From assembly GCA_050485365.1 (NCBI GenBank), contig JBJHBH010000003.1, positions 26,446 to 90,445 of the forward strand: DNA of 64,000 bases, given 5' to 3'. Source of the stretch: JARFUG01 sp050485365 (GTDB lineage Bacteria; Desulfobacterota; Desulfuromonadia; Desulfuromonadales; JACZKF01). Below, piece by piece: positions 54,654-63,284 of the stretch. The translations under genes were made by a program, and so were the position numbers. A model generated the notes under the pieces. It had not been told where the DNA came from. It saw only the letters and a list, made by a program, of their open reading frames with translations, and made no database searches. How positions within the stretch are numbered: the first letter of the stretch is position 1; the number at the start of each line of letters is the position of its first letter.

Positions 54654-55957
54654 TTGAGATGCTCCTTCAGCTCGGTGATCGACAGAACGGGAAGGACCTT
54701 GAGAAAGATGAGGTAGAGCAGGAAGAAGAGGCCGAACGAGCCGAGCGTGATGCCGATCTCCACAAAGCTCGGCGTGTAGGTTCCCCAGGCGTAGGGGTCG
54801 TATTCCCTGGCCAGCGAGTTGACGATGATGACGAAGCGCTCGAGCCACATGCCGATGTTGACGAAGATCGAGACGACGAAAAGGTAGACGAGGTTGCGCC
54901 GGAAGCGCCGCAAAAAGAGGGTGAGCGGAAGCACCGAGTTGCAGATGATCATCACCCACCACATCAGCCAGTAGTCGCCGAAGGTGCGGTAGCGGAACTG
55001 CTCGGCTTCGAAGGGGTGGTCGCCGTAGAAGGCGAGCCCCGTCTCGACGATGTACGAAAAGGTGATGATCAGCGAGGTGAACAGGAGGATCTTGGCGATC
55101 TGCTCGAAATGCTCGACGGTGATGTACGGCTCGAGCTTCAGGGCGCGCCGCATGGGTAGAACGAGGGTGATGACCATGGCGGTGCCGGAGAAGATCGCCC
55201 CGGCGACGAAGTAGGGGGCGAAGATGGTGGTGTGCCACCCGGGGACGATGCTCACGGCGAAGTCCCACGAGACGATGGAGTGCACCGAGGCGACCAGGGG
55301 CGTGGCGAAGGCGGCCAGAAACATGTAGAGCCGGTTGTAATGGCGCCACTGCTCGCCCGAGCCGTTCCACCCCAGGGAGAGGACGGCGAAGATCTTCTGC
55401 GCGAACCCCTTCAGGCGCCGCCGCGCCACCGCCAGATCGGGGAGCATGCCGACATAGAAGAAGACCATGGAGATGAGCATGTAGGTGGAAACGGCGAAGA
55501 CGTCCCACACCAGCGGGGAGCGGAAGTTCGGCCAAAGGAGGCGCTGCGTCGGGTAGGGGAGCAGGTAGTAGAAGACCCAGACGCGCCCCAGGTGGATCAG
55601 CGGAAAGAGCCCCGCGACCATGAGGGCGAAGACGGTCATCGCCTCGGCGGCGCGGTTGAAGCTCGATCGGAACCGGGCGCGAAAGAGGTACAGGACGGCC
55701 GAGATCAGCGTCCCCGAGTGGGCGATCCCCACCCAGAAGACGAAGTTGGTGATAAAGACCCCCCACATGACCGGGTGCGTGATCCCCGCCACCCCCAGCC
55801 CCGAGACGATCATGTACCCCCACAGCGCCGCGCCGTACAGCACCAGGGCGGTGCAGAAGGCCAGCGCCCCCAGATAGAGCCAGCTCGGCCGGCTCATCGC
55901 CGCCAGCACGTCCTCCTCGATCTTGTCAGGCGTTATCTTCGCGTCGATTTGGTTCAT
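54650..55957 (-). CDS. actC: Alternative complex III subunit ActC (NrfD-like quinol-interacting membrane protein)
   Basis: 435 residues with ten membrane helices of the NrfD/PsrC type (GVFITNFVFWVGIAHSGTLISAVLYLF, TVFALMVAGLFPLIHLGRVWVFYYLLPYP, PLVASVHSIVSWDFAVSIVPGWHTTIFAPYFVAGAI, IFVNIGMWLERFVII). HSIVSWDFA and GMWLERFVI are typical of ActC. Takes part in menaquinol oxidation at the membrane. 103 bp after actB; overlaps actD by 4 bp. Confidence 0.88.
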   Translation of the reverse strand: MNQIDAKITPDKIEEDVLAAMSRPSWLYLGALAFCTALVLYGAALWGYMIVSGLGVAGITHPVMWGVFITNFVFWVGIAHSGTLISAVLYLFRARFRSSFNRAAEAMTVFALMVAGLFPLIHLGRVWVFYYLLPYPTQRLLWPNFRSPLVWDVFAVSTYMLISMVFFYVGMLPDLAVARRRLKGFAQKIFAVLSLGWNGSGEQWRHYNRLYMFLAAFATPLVASVHSIVSWDFAVSIVPGWHTTIFAPYFVAGAIFSGTAMVITLVLPMRRALKLEPYITVEHFEQIAKILLFTSLIITFSYIVETGLAFYGDHPFEAEQFRYRTFGDYWLMWWVMIICNSVLPLTLFLRRFRRNLVYLFVVSIFVNIGMWLERFVIIVNSLAREYDPYAWGTYTPSFVEIGITLGSFGLFFLLYLIFLKVLPVLSITELKEHLK

Positions 55958-56060
55958 TCACAAAACCTGTCCGCCGCTGCGCGGCGTCGACCGCTTCGCG
56001 GTGTCATTGGTCATTCGTCCTGGGTTTCGGCTTGTCTCATCATCCTTCGCCCTTCCGCCG

Positions 56061-58826
56061 TCATCCTCGAGAGTCCGAGGGCCTCAGGTAATAGACCGAG
56101 GGCTGGGTCCCCAGAAACTCGAAGACGCGGTAGGTGCGTCCGTCGGCGGCCCATCGCGCGATCTGCGATTCGGGATCGAGGATGTTGCCGAAGACGATGG
56201 CGCCGGTGGGGCAGCTCTGGGCGCAGGCGGTCGTGACCTCGCCGTCGGCGATGAGGCGCCCCTCGTCCTTGGCCCGGTCGCGGGCGGCGTGGATGCGCTG
56301 GATGCAGAAGGTGCACTTCTCCATCATCCCCTTGGTGCGCACCGACAGGTCGGGGTTGAGCATCTGCCGGGCGCTCTCGGGCCACTCGGCCGGCCACCAG
56401 TTGAAGCGGCGCACCTTGTAGGGGCAGTTGTTGGAGCAGTAGCGCGTGCCGACGCAGCGGTTGTAGACCTGAACGTTGAGCCCCTCGGGGTTGTGATAGG
56501 CGGCGTAGACGGGGCAGACCGGTTCGCACGGGGCGGCGCCGCAGTGCTGGCAGAGCATCGGGAGAAAGTCGACCCGCCCCGCGTCGTCGTACCACGGCTC
56601 GATGCGCAGCCACGACATCTCGCGGCCCCGCATGTGGTTCACCAGCCCCGTGATCGGGACGTTGTTCTCGGCGTAGCAGGCGGCGGCGCAGGCCCCGCAC
56701 CCGTTGCAGCGCTCCAGATCGATGGCCATGGCCCAGCGGTATTCGGGGTATTCGAGCTCGGGATAAAGGCTCACCCGCTCGTAGCGCTTGTGGTAGTCGG
56801 GATCGGGGATGAGGCCGCGCCCCTGCTGCGAGGTGGAGCCCGCCAGGATCGCCACATCCCCCTTGCGCCGCGTCCTTTCGAGGCGCAGCTCTTCGAGAAA
56901 GAGGATGAGCTCCCCCGTCGTCTGGTCATAGGAGTACGGCGCCCCGGCGAGGAGGCTGCGCTGCACGGCGAAGACCCCTTCGGCAAGACCGGGCTGCAGC
57001 CGGGCGGGGAAGGCGCCGTCCCAGGCACCCGAAGCCAGACGCAGCACCCGGCGATCCTCGATCCGGTTCGCGGCGGCGAAACCCGCCGGCACCGACACCC
57101 ACTCCCCCCACGAGATCGTGGTGAGAGGGTCGGGGATTTCGCTCAGCAGGGGCAGCGGGCGGCTGCGGCCGTCGAAGTGGCGGATCGACGGCGTCAGCGC
57201 AAGAACCGGCGTCTGCAGGGCAGGGACGTGCTGCCCCTCGGCCAAGAGGCGCACCGCCCCTTGCGGGTCGAGCTGCACAGGGCGCGGCGCAACCTCCTCC
57301 TCGACAAAGCCGCGCTCGGCGAACCCTTCAAGGCCGTTGTCGTTCAACGCCGTGCGCCAGCGCGAAAAGAGAAGATCGCGCCATCCTTCAGCGTTCGGGT
57401 CGCCGGCCAGGGCGAGAAGGATCTCCCCTTCGCTGCGGGTGGCGTACAGCGGCCCGATGGCCGGGCGGATGACGGAGCGCACTCCGAGACGCGCGACGGC
57501 GTCCCCCCACGACTCCAGCGCATGGGAGAGGGGGAGGATCAGATCCATCTGCCGGGCGGTCTCGTCCATGAGCGAGGCCATCCCGACGCGTAGCGCCGCC
57601 CCCTGAAGCCCCGCCCGCAGGCCGATCTCTTCGGGCGCCTGCCCCACGGGATCGGCGCGGCTGACGAAGAGGACGCCGACCTCCCCCCCCTGAAGCGCTT
57701 CGCTCAGCCGGCGCAGATCGCGTGCCGAGCCGACGGCGGCGTAATTTTCGCGCCGGTCGAAATCGGCTCCGGCGCCCAGCATGCCGAGCCTCGCCTGCAG
57801 CAAGACGGCCAAGGTTGCGGTCTGCGCCGCCCCCCGGTGCGCCAGCGAGAGCCCGCCGACGATCAGCAAGGGACGCTCGGCCCCCTGCAGCCGGGCCAAG
57901 AGGGATTCCAGCCCCTCGGCATCGATCCCCGTCGCTTCGGCGACCTGTTGCGACGATCGCTCAGGCACTGCGCCGAGCACCTCGGCCGAAAGGGCGCCGC
58001 CGGCCCCGAGGCGCCGCAGCAGCCAGGCGAGCAGAACCCCCTCGCTCCCCGGCCGAAGCGAGAGGCGCCGGTGGGCGTTGGCGCCCGTCAGGGTGAAGGC
58101 GCTCTCCAGGTGAATCCAGTGGAAGTCGGGTTTTTGCCGGGCGCGGGCGATATCTGAGGCGAAACCGACGGGACTGACGAAGGTTTCCAGGAGATCGGCG
58201 CCGACGCTGACGAGGAGATCGGCCTCGTCGATGCGGTAGTGGGGGACGTCTGCGATCCCTATGATCGCTCCGTAGGCATGGCGCAACGCGGCGTGGGAGA
58301 AGAACTCGAACTCTGCGAGGCGCTCCACTTGGCGCGCCTCGCAGAAGCGTTCGATGACCTCGTCCAGGGTGCCGGTGGTGCGGCCCGACAGATAGAGGTT
58401 GCGACGCCCCTCGGCGACGGCGCTCCGCAGCGCCTCGTCGATGAGCCCGAGGGCCTCGTCCCAGCCGATCTCGCTGAAGGCGCCGTCCGGCGCGCGCCGC
58501 AGCGGGGTGCGAATCCGCTCGGGGTGGTAGAGGCGCCACAGCCCGGCCTGCCCGCGCATGCACAGCCCTCCCCGGCTGATCGGATGCTCGGCGATCCCCT
58601 CGAGCTTCACCGCCCTCCCCTCGCGCAGACGCACCTGCATCCCGCACCCGGCGGGGCACTCGGTGCAGGTCGTCGCCACCCAGCGCGCTTCGCCGGGGAC
58701 GACCCCGTCCTCGGGGGGAACGAGCATCGAGATGAGCGCCTTCTGCCCCCTCTCCGATCCGCACGACGAGAGCATGGTGGCGCCCGAAAGAGCGCCTAGA
58801 GTATGAAGAAATCGACGACGGTCCAT
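56061..58826 (-). CDS. actB: Alternative complex III subunit ActB (molybdopterin-like plus iron-sulfur protein)
   Basis: 921 residues from ATG 58826. N terminus MDRRRFLHTLGALSGATMLSSC has a twin-arginine motif and a lipobox-like LSSC, so Tat export with a lipid anchor is likely. Residues ~45-560 form a molybdopterin-oxidoreductase-like domain with the N-terminal Cys motif CTECPAGCGMQV...LCMRGQ, often lost in true ACIII. Residues ~690-900 hold four ferredoxin-type cluster motifs (CNGCGACAAACYAEN; CQHCGAAPCEPVCPV; CVGTRYCSNNCPYKVRRFNWWP; CTFCIQ...CAQSCPTGA). It transfers electrons from the membrane quinol site to the cytochromes. The longest gene of the operon. Confidence 0.87.
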   Translation of the reverse strand: MDRRRFLHTLGALSGATMLSSCGSERGQKALISMLVPPEDGVVPGEARWVATTCTECPAGCGMQVRLREGRAVKLEGIAEHPISRGGLCMRGQAGLWRLYHPERIRTPLRRAPDGAFSEIGWDEALGLIDEALRSAVAEGRRNLYLSGRTTGTLDEVIERFCEARQVERLAEFEFFSHAALRHAYGAIIGIADVPHYRIDEADLLVSVGADLLETFVSPVGFASDIARARQKPDFHWIHLESAFTLTGANAHRRLSLRPGSEGVLLAWLLRRLGAGGALSAEVLGAVPERSSQQVAEATGIDAEGLESLLARLQGAERPLLIVGGLSLAHRGAAQTATLAVLLQARLGMLGAGADFDRRENYAAVGSARDLRRLSEALQGGEVGVLFVSRADPVGQAPEEIGLRAGLQGAALRVGMASLMDETARQMDLILPLSHALESWGDAVARLGVRSVIRPAIGPLYATRSEGEILLALAGDPNAEGWRDLLFSRWRTALNDNGLEGFAERGFVEEEVAPRPVQLDPQGAVRLLAEGQHVPALQTPVLALTPSIRHFDGRSRPLPLLSEIPDPLTTISWGEWVSVPAGFAAANRIEDRRVLRLASGAWDGAFPARLQPGLAEGVFAVQRSLLAGAPYSYDQTTGELILFLEELRLERTRRKGDVAILAGSTSQQGRGLIPDPDYHKRYERVSLYPELEYPEYRWAMAIDLERCNGCGACAAACYAENNVPITGLVNHMRGREMSWLRIEPWYDDAGRVDFLPMLCQHCGAAPCEPVCPVYAAYHNPEGLNVQVYNRCVGTRYCSNNCPYKVRRFNWWPAEWPESARQMLNPDLSVRTKGMMEKCTFCIQRIHAARDRAKDEGRLIADGEVTTACAQSCPTGAIVFGNILDPESQIARWAADGRTYRVFEFLGTQPSVYYLRPSDSRG

Positions 58827-59009
58827 ATGATTCAGGCTCGAGGCGCGCGGCAATGGGCAATTGGTGAAAAACCTCTCCCCACTCCATGTCCATTTGGACA
58901 AACTGATTTCAACTCACCCATTTCACCTCTCCTTCTATCTATGAGCAAAGATCGATCGACAGACATCACTCCGTTGACCCTCCTCTTGTCTCTTGCCTCT
59001 TGCCTGCTT

Positions 59010-59534
59010 CTAAATATGACACGTCGCGCAGTCGGTCGGCGCGCCCAGCGCGCGGTGGCAGCTGACGCACCACCCCATCTCCATCGGGCGGACCCGCCCC
59101 ACCCGCTCGGTCTTCGTCACGTCGCCGTGGCAGGCGGCGCACTCGAGGCCGGCGCGCAAGTGGCTTTTGTGGGGAAACCGGATGAAGCCGTCGATATCGT
59201 GGACCCGCACCCAGTGGATCGGCTCCTGCTCCTCCCAGTGCCGGATGAGCTTCTGAATCTCCGGTCGGTCGGTCGCCACGGTGGCATGGCACGACATGCA
59301 CAGCTCCACCGGGGGCACCCCCGCCGCGGGCGATCTCTCGGCGTAGATGTGACAGAAGGTGCAGGCAAGCCCCAGCCCTCCTTCGGCGTGAACCGAATGG
59401 GGGAAGGCGATCGGCTGCTGGGGAGCGCGCTGCACCCACAGCCGGTAGTATCCCCACCCCGCACCGAGGACGACAAAGAAGCCGAAATGCCCGGCAATGA
59501 CGAGGATGACGACGATTTTCAGCAGTTTCTGCAT
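59010..59534 (-). CDS. actA: Alternative complex III subunit ActA-like pentaheme cytochrome c
   Basis: 174 residues. One N-terminal membrane helix (LLKIVVILVIAGHFGFFVVLGAGWGYY) followed by five CXXCH motifs: CTFCH, CMSCH, CAACH, CVSCH, CATCH. The pattern FPHSVHAEGGLGLACTFCH and FPHKSHLRAGLECAACH with distal His is that of ActA, known as a pentaheme protein. Membrane-anchored, heme domain in the periplasm. 183 bp before actB and 9 bp after the previous gene. Confidence 0.85.
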   Translation of the reverse strand: MQKLLKIVVILVIAGHFGFFVVLGAGWGYYRLWVQRAPQQPIAFPHSVHAEGGLGLACTFCHIYAERSPAAGVPPVELCMSCHATVATDRPEIQKLIRHWEEQEPIHWVRVHDIDGFIRFPHKSHLRAGLECAACHGDVTKTERVGRVRPMEMGWCVSCHRALGAPTDCATCHI

Positions 59535-59543
59535 GGCTTCGAT

Positions 59544-60752
59544 CTACTCTTCCACTCGTTGAAGCAGCCACGAAGCGAGGGCCTCGTACTCGGGCTCGCG
59601 CAGGACGATGGGCGGCATCGGGGGATAGTCCGGGTTGACCCGCTCGGGAGCACGGATGAAATCTATGAGCGCCTGCGGCTGCCCCGCGTACTTGGGCAAG
59701 ACCTCGTCCAGGGGAGGCCCGACGACGCGCCGATCGAACTGATGGCACGCGGTGCAGTGACGGGTGAAGACCGCCTCGGCGTCGACGGCCGCAGGCGCGG
59801 GCGGCGCCTCGATCACCGCCGTCGGGACCCCGACGACGGGGAAGTCGACCAGCGCGGCTGTGCCGGCGGTGATCGCCTCGGCCTGCGCCTCTTCGCGGCC
59901 GAGTTGGCCAATGAGTATCCAGACGGGAAAGATAAGGACGGTCAGCGTCAAGGCCGCGCGTCGGCGCTCATCGCCTCCGAGAAGGAGGAAAAAGGCCGCC
60001 GCCGCAAGGAGGATGACGAGGCCCGCGAGGAGGAAAACCGGCACCGACAGGGCGAAGGGGGCCGCGCGCAGAAGATCGAGAAGGATGAGCAGCGGAAGGA
60101 GCGCAAGGCCCGCGCCGAGTAAAAAAGCCCCTCCCCTTCTGCCGGGTTCGCTCTGCTCCGTCCAGCGCGGCCCACCCCAGCGCAGCAGCGCCCCCACCGC
60201 CGCCAGGCACAGGGCGCCGAAGGAGAGGAAACGCCAGGTGCCGTGCCACGAGATGATGGTCTCGGGCAACCTCGGCAGCAACGGAAGCTGGTCGGGGCGC
60301 TGAATCAGCGCCTCGCCCAGAAACAGCAGGTAAAGGGATGCGGCCACCAGGCCGGCACCGGCGGCGCCGCAAACGAAAAGGAGCGCGAAGCTGCGCTGCA
60401 GTAGCGCCCGCGAAACCCGAAGGGCACCCCCTCCGGCCAGAAGCAGGACGAGCGACGCCCCCCAGTAGACGATCAGGACACCGGCCAACTCATAGAGGAG
60501 CCATTGACACAGCAGCGCCAGCGCGAGCCCGAGCGGCAGCAGGAGCCAGACGCCCCTCCCCGGAGCGATGCGCTCCAGCAGGGCGGCGGCGAGGCGGCGG
60601 TGAGCGTCGCTGCCGTTTCGGCGACCGTACAGCTCGCAGCACAGAGCGACGCCTCCCCCAGCGGCCATGATCCCCGCAAAAGGCAGGACGACCGACAGCA
60701 GGAGAAAACCCAGAATCTTCAGCAGGAGCGGATCGCCCTCAAAGCCCGCCAT
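59544..60752 (-). CDS. Membrane protein with C-terminal monoheme cytochrome c domain (ActE-like fusion)
   Basis: 402 residues. About eight or nine membrane helices cover residues 1-290 (ILGFLLLSVVLPFAGIMAAGGGVALCC, GVWLLLPLGLALALLCQWLLYELAG, LLPLLILLDLLRAAPFALSVPVFLLAGLVILLAAAAFFLLL), followed by a class I cytochrome c domain with one CXXCH (FTRHCTACHQFD, ~320) and a Met in YPPMPPI as axial ligand. ACIII normally has a separate monoheme ActE lipoprotein; here the cytochrome is fused to a polytopic membrane part. Placed between the 5-heme gene and actA, it may link the Rieske/b and ACIII halves. Confidence 0.7.
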   Translation of the reverse strand: MAGFEGDPLLLKILGFLLLSVVLPFAGIMAAGGGVALCCELYGRRNGSDAHRRLAAALLERIAPGRGVWLLLPLGLALALLCQWLLYELAGVLIVYWGASLVLLLAGGGALRVSRALLQRSFALLFVCGAAGAGLVAASLYLLFLGEALIQRPDQLPLLPRLPETIISWHGTWRFLSFGALCLAAVGALLRWGGPRWTEQSEPGRRGGAFLLGAGLALLPLLILLDLLRAAPFALSVPVFLLAGLVILLAAAAFFLLLGGDERRRAALTLTVLIFPVWILIGQLGREEAQAEAITAGTAALVDFPVVGVPTAVIEAPPAPAAVDAEAVFTRHCTACHQFDRRVVGPPLDEVLPKYAGQPQALIDFIRAPERVNPDYPPMPPIVLREPEYEALASWLLQRVEE

Positions 60753-60838
60753 ATGCCCTCTTGAAAAAGAAGCTCAAGAATTACCATTGCAGAACGCCGA
60801 CAAAGACCAGGGTTTTTTTCACCCCTCGCCTTGCACCT

Positions 60839-61654
60839 CTAGCCTTCCTTGCCCTCCATGTACGATCGATACAGCAGCAGGCTGAGGACCCCGGCGAGGA
60901 TCAGCAGCACCACCGCCGCCCCACCCCAGGCCTTGCGCCGCGCCAGCTCGGCCTGCAGCTCCTGCACCCGCCCCTCGATGGTGCCCAGCTCGGCCTGGAA
61001 GCGATCGGTCTCGGCGCGCACCCTCTCCACGTCGACGCTGTGGAAGAGGCGCCGGAATTCGTTGCGCACCGAGAAGATGCTCCCCTCCAGGCGCGAGGTG
61101 TCGATGCCGAGGCGGTGCAGGGCGGCGACGTCCTCTTCGAGGCGCGAGATGAATGTCTCGGTGCCGGCGATGGCGCCCTTGATCTGTTCGGCGCGGCCGT
61201 ACTCGTGACATCGGGAGCAGTCGTGCGGGTTGATCAGATCGGAGGTCGCCCGCTGCACCTCGTGGCTGCCGTGGCAGGTGACGCAGCTCGGCCCTCCGGC
61301 TTCGAGGGCCTGCCCGTGCGCGCTCTCGAAATAATCCTCGGTCACCCCCACATGGCAGCGTCCGCAGAAGCCGGGGATCTCCTCGTGGCGCGGCGCGCCG
61401 ACGAACCCCCTCTCGGGGGAGTGGGCGAGGCCGAAATCGGTCGGATCGCCGCCGTGGCAGTGGAAGCACAGAATCCCGTGGCGCTCGTGGATGCTGCCGC
61501 GCCACAGCTCCACGGGGGCGCCGATGGCGCCGGGGAGCCCCGCGTGACACTGGATGCAGACCGACTCCTCCTGCCCATGAACGGCCGAAGCGCCGGCAGG
61601 GAGAAAGAGGAACATCGACAGGAGCCCGACGATGCTGACGAGAATATTTTTCAT
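60839..61654 (-). CDS. Five-heme c-type cytochrome with coiled coil and C-terminal membrane anchor
   Basis: 271 residues; its ATG overlaps the cytochrome b stop (ATGA). Signal peptide (ILVSIVGLLSMFLFLPAGASA), then five CXXCH motifs (CIQCH, CFHCH, CGRCH, CVTCH, CSRCH) in ~130 residues with many extra His, a helical coiled-coil segment (FRRLFHSVDVERVRAETDRFQAEL...VQELQAELARRK) and a terminal membrane helix (AAVVLLILAGVLSLLLYRS). Translational coupling to the cytochrome b gene suggests it takes the cytochrome c1 role in the Rieske/b module. Confidence 0.78.
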   Translation of the reverse strand: MKNILVSIVGLLSMFLFLPAGASAVHGQEESVCIQCHAGLPGAIGAPVELWRGSIHERHGILCFHCHGGDPTDFGLAHSPERGFVGAPRHEEIPGFCGRCHVGVTEDYFESAHGQALEAGGPSCVTCHGSHEVQRATSDLINPHDCSRCHEYGRAEQIKGAIAGTETFISRLEEDVAALHRLGIDTSRLEGSIFSVRNEFRRLFHSVDVERVRAETDRFQAELGTIEGRVQELQAELARRKAWGGAAVVLLILAGVLSLLLYRSYMEGKEG

Positions 61655-62745
61655 GAGAAATATCCCCAGATGGAGAGGCCCACGAAGATCGCGATTCCCA
61701 GAGCGAACAGCGCGACGAAAAGGGGGCGCTTGGCCGGTCGACGCTCGGGCGAGCGGTCGATGAAGGGGAGCAGGGCCAGAAACGTCATCGCCACCACCTG
61801 GACGCCGAGCCCGATCAACTCGCTGGGGAAGATCTTCAACACCTGATACGCCCACAGGAAGTACCACTCGGGCTTGATGCCGGGCGGGGTGACGAAGGGG
61901 TCGGCCGGCAGGTTGGCCGTCGGCGGAATGAAGAGCCCGGGGGCGAAGAAGGTCAGGGCGACGAGCAGCGCGAGGAAGAAAGAGATGACGCCCGCCTCTT
62001 TGGCCGCGTAGTGCGGAAAGAAGGGGATTCCGCCGGGATGATGCTCGTGGTGGAAGGTGTCGTGCTCTTTGGGCGGCGTGTAGTCGGGGCCGAACGGGGG
62101 CTTCGAGACGCCGGTACGGCGAACGCAGAACAGGTGAAAGCCGACGACGAGCCCGAACAGCAGGGGGAATCCCATGACGTGCAGGGCGAAGAAGCGCCCG
62201 AGGGTGTCTTCGCCGACAGCGGTTCCGCCGCGCAGAAAGCCGACCAGGTCGGCGCCGAGCAGGGGGATGGCGCCTGCGGCGTCGGTGGCGATGGTCGTCG
62301 CCCAGAAGGAGAGCTGGCTCCAGGGGAGCAGATAGCCGGTAAGGCACAGCCCGAGTGAGAGGTTGAGCAGGACGAAGCCCGACACCCAGGTCAGCTCACG
62401 AGGGCGTTTATAGCTCCCCATGAACAGGGCCGAGAGCATGTGCAGCAGCAGGACCGCCACGATGAGATTCGATCCGACGGCGTGCAGGTTGCGCAGCAGC
62501 CAGCCGTAGGGGATCTCGTTCATGATGCGCTGCACGCTCGAAAACGCCTCCTGGGGGCTCGGCTGGTAGTAGATCAGCAGAAGTATCCCCGTGGCGAACT
62601 GCAGGGCGAAGAGAGTCAGCAACACCGCCCCGAGGGTGTACCAGACGTTGATGTTGCGCGGCAGGAGGTATTTCGTCAGGTTCTGCTCGAGGATGTCGCG
62701 GATACCGAGACGCAAATCGAGCCAATCGACGATTCGCTTTGGCAT
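61651..62745 (-). CDS. Cytochrome b (b6/subunit IV fused type) of a Rieske/cytochrome b complex
   Basis: 364 residues from ATG 62745 (AGGAG upstream). Eight predicted helices in one chain, joining the b6 and subunit IV parts. Two His pairs 14 residues apart (LHAVGSNLIVAVLLLH; LHVMGFPLLFGLVVGFH) bind two b-hemes. The quinol-oxidation motif PEWY is intact (IKPEWYFLWAYQ), as is GYLLPWSQLSFWAT. Acts at the inner membrane, oxidising menaquinol with the Rieske protein. It is 8 bp after the Rieske gene. Confidence 0.9.
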   Translation of the reverse strand: MPKRIVDWLDLRLGIRDILEQNLTKYLLPRNINVWYTLGAVLLTLFALQFATGILLLIYYQPSPQEAFSSVQRIMNEIPYGWLLRNLHAVGSNLIVAVLLLHMLSALFMGSYKRPRELTWVSGFVLLNLSLGLCLTGYLLPWSQLSFWATTIATDAAGAIPLLGADLVGFLRGGTAVGEDTLGRFFALHVMGFPLLFGLVVGFHLFCVRRTGVSKPPFGPDYTPPKEHDTFHHEHHPGGIPFFPHYAAKEAGVISFFLALLVALTFFAPGLFIPPTANLPADPFVTPPGIKPEWYFLWAYQVLKIFPSELIGLGVQVVAMTFLALLPFIDRSPERRPAKRPLFVALFALGIAIFVGLSIWGYFS

Positions 62746-62753
62746 GACGGCTC

Positions 62754-63167
62754 CTATCCGATGAGAAGCCGGTCCTCGACGACGGTCACCGGCAGAGGGT
62801 CGAGGGGGCGCGGCGGGGGGCCCGAGAGGACCCGCCCGTCCGGAGCGAAGCGGCCGGCGTGGCAGGGGCAGAGGAACTCTCTTTGTTCGGGGAGCCACTG
62901 CACGATGCACCCCAGGTGGGTGCAGACCGCGGAAAAGGCGAGAAAGGTTCCGGGCGAGGGCTGCAGAACGACAGCGGGCTGACCGCGAAAGCGGAAGAAG
63001 TGGGCGACCCCAAGGGGGACGTCGTCGCGCTCAAGGGCGATCCTGTCCTCGTCGCCCGGCTGCTCCAGCGGAGAAAGATAGCGCCACACCGGCCATGCGG
63101 CCGCCGCCGCCAGAACGGCACCGATGGCGCCGAGAGCCGCCGTGAGGAAAGTACGTCGATCGGCCAT
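62754..63167 (-). CDS. Rieske [2Fe-2S] protein
   Basis: 137 residues; GGAGG before ATG 63167. Twin-Arg leader and membrane helix (MADRRTFLTAALGAIGAVLAA) then the Rieske fold with CTHLGC (Cys82, His84, Cys87) and CPCHAGRF (Cys100, Cys102, His103), all ligands and the disulfide cysteines present. First gene of the nine-gene operon; the 117-bp gap to the divergent gshB holds the promoter. Confidence 0.92.
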   Translation of the reverse strand: MADRRTFLTAALGAIGAVLAAAAAWPVWRYLSPLEQPGDEDRIALERDDVPLGVAHFFRFRGQPAVVLQPSPGTFLAFSAVCTHLGCIVQWLPEQREFLCPCHAGRFAPDGRVLSGPPPRPLDPLPVTVVEDRLLIG

Positions 63168-63284
63168 GGGAACGACCTCCTTGGAAAAATCTCATCACAT
63201 TCTACAGAATTCGGCCCGCAGACCAATCGAAACCAAAGTATAATCTTTTCCGATCCCCTTTCAACTCGCCAAGGAGAAAAGTCG

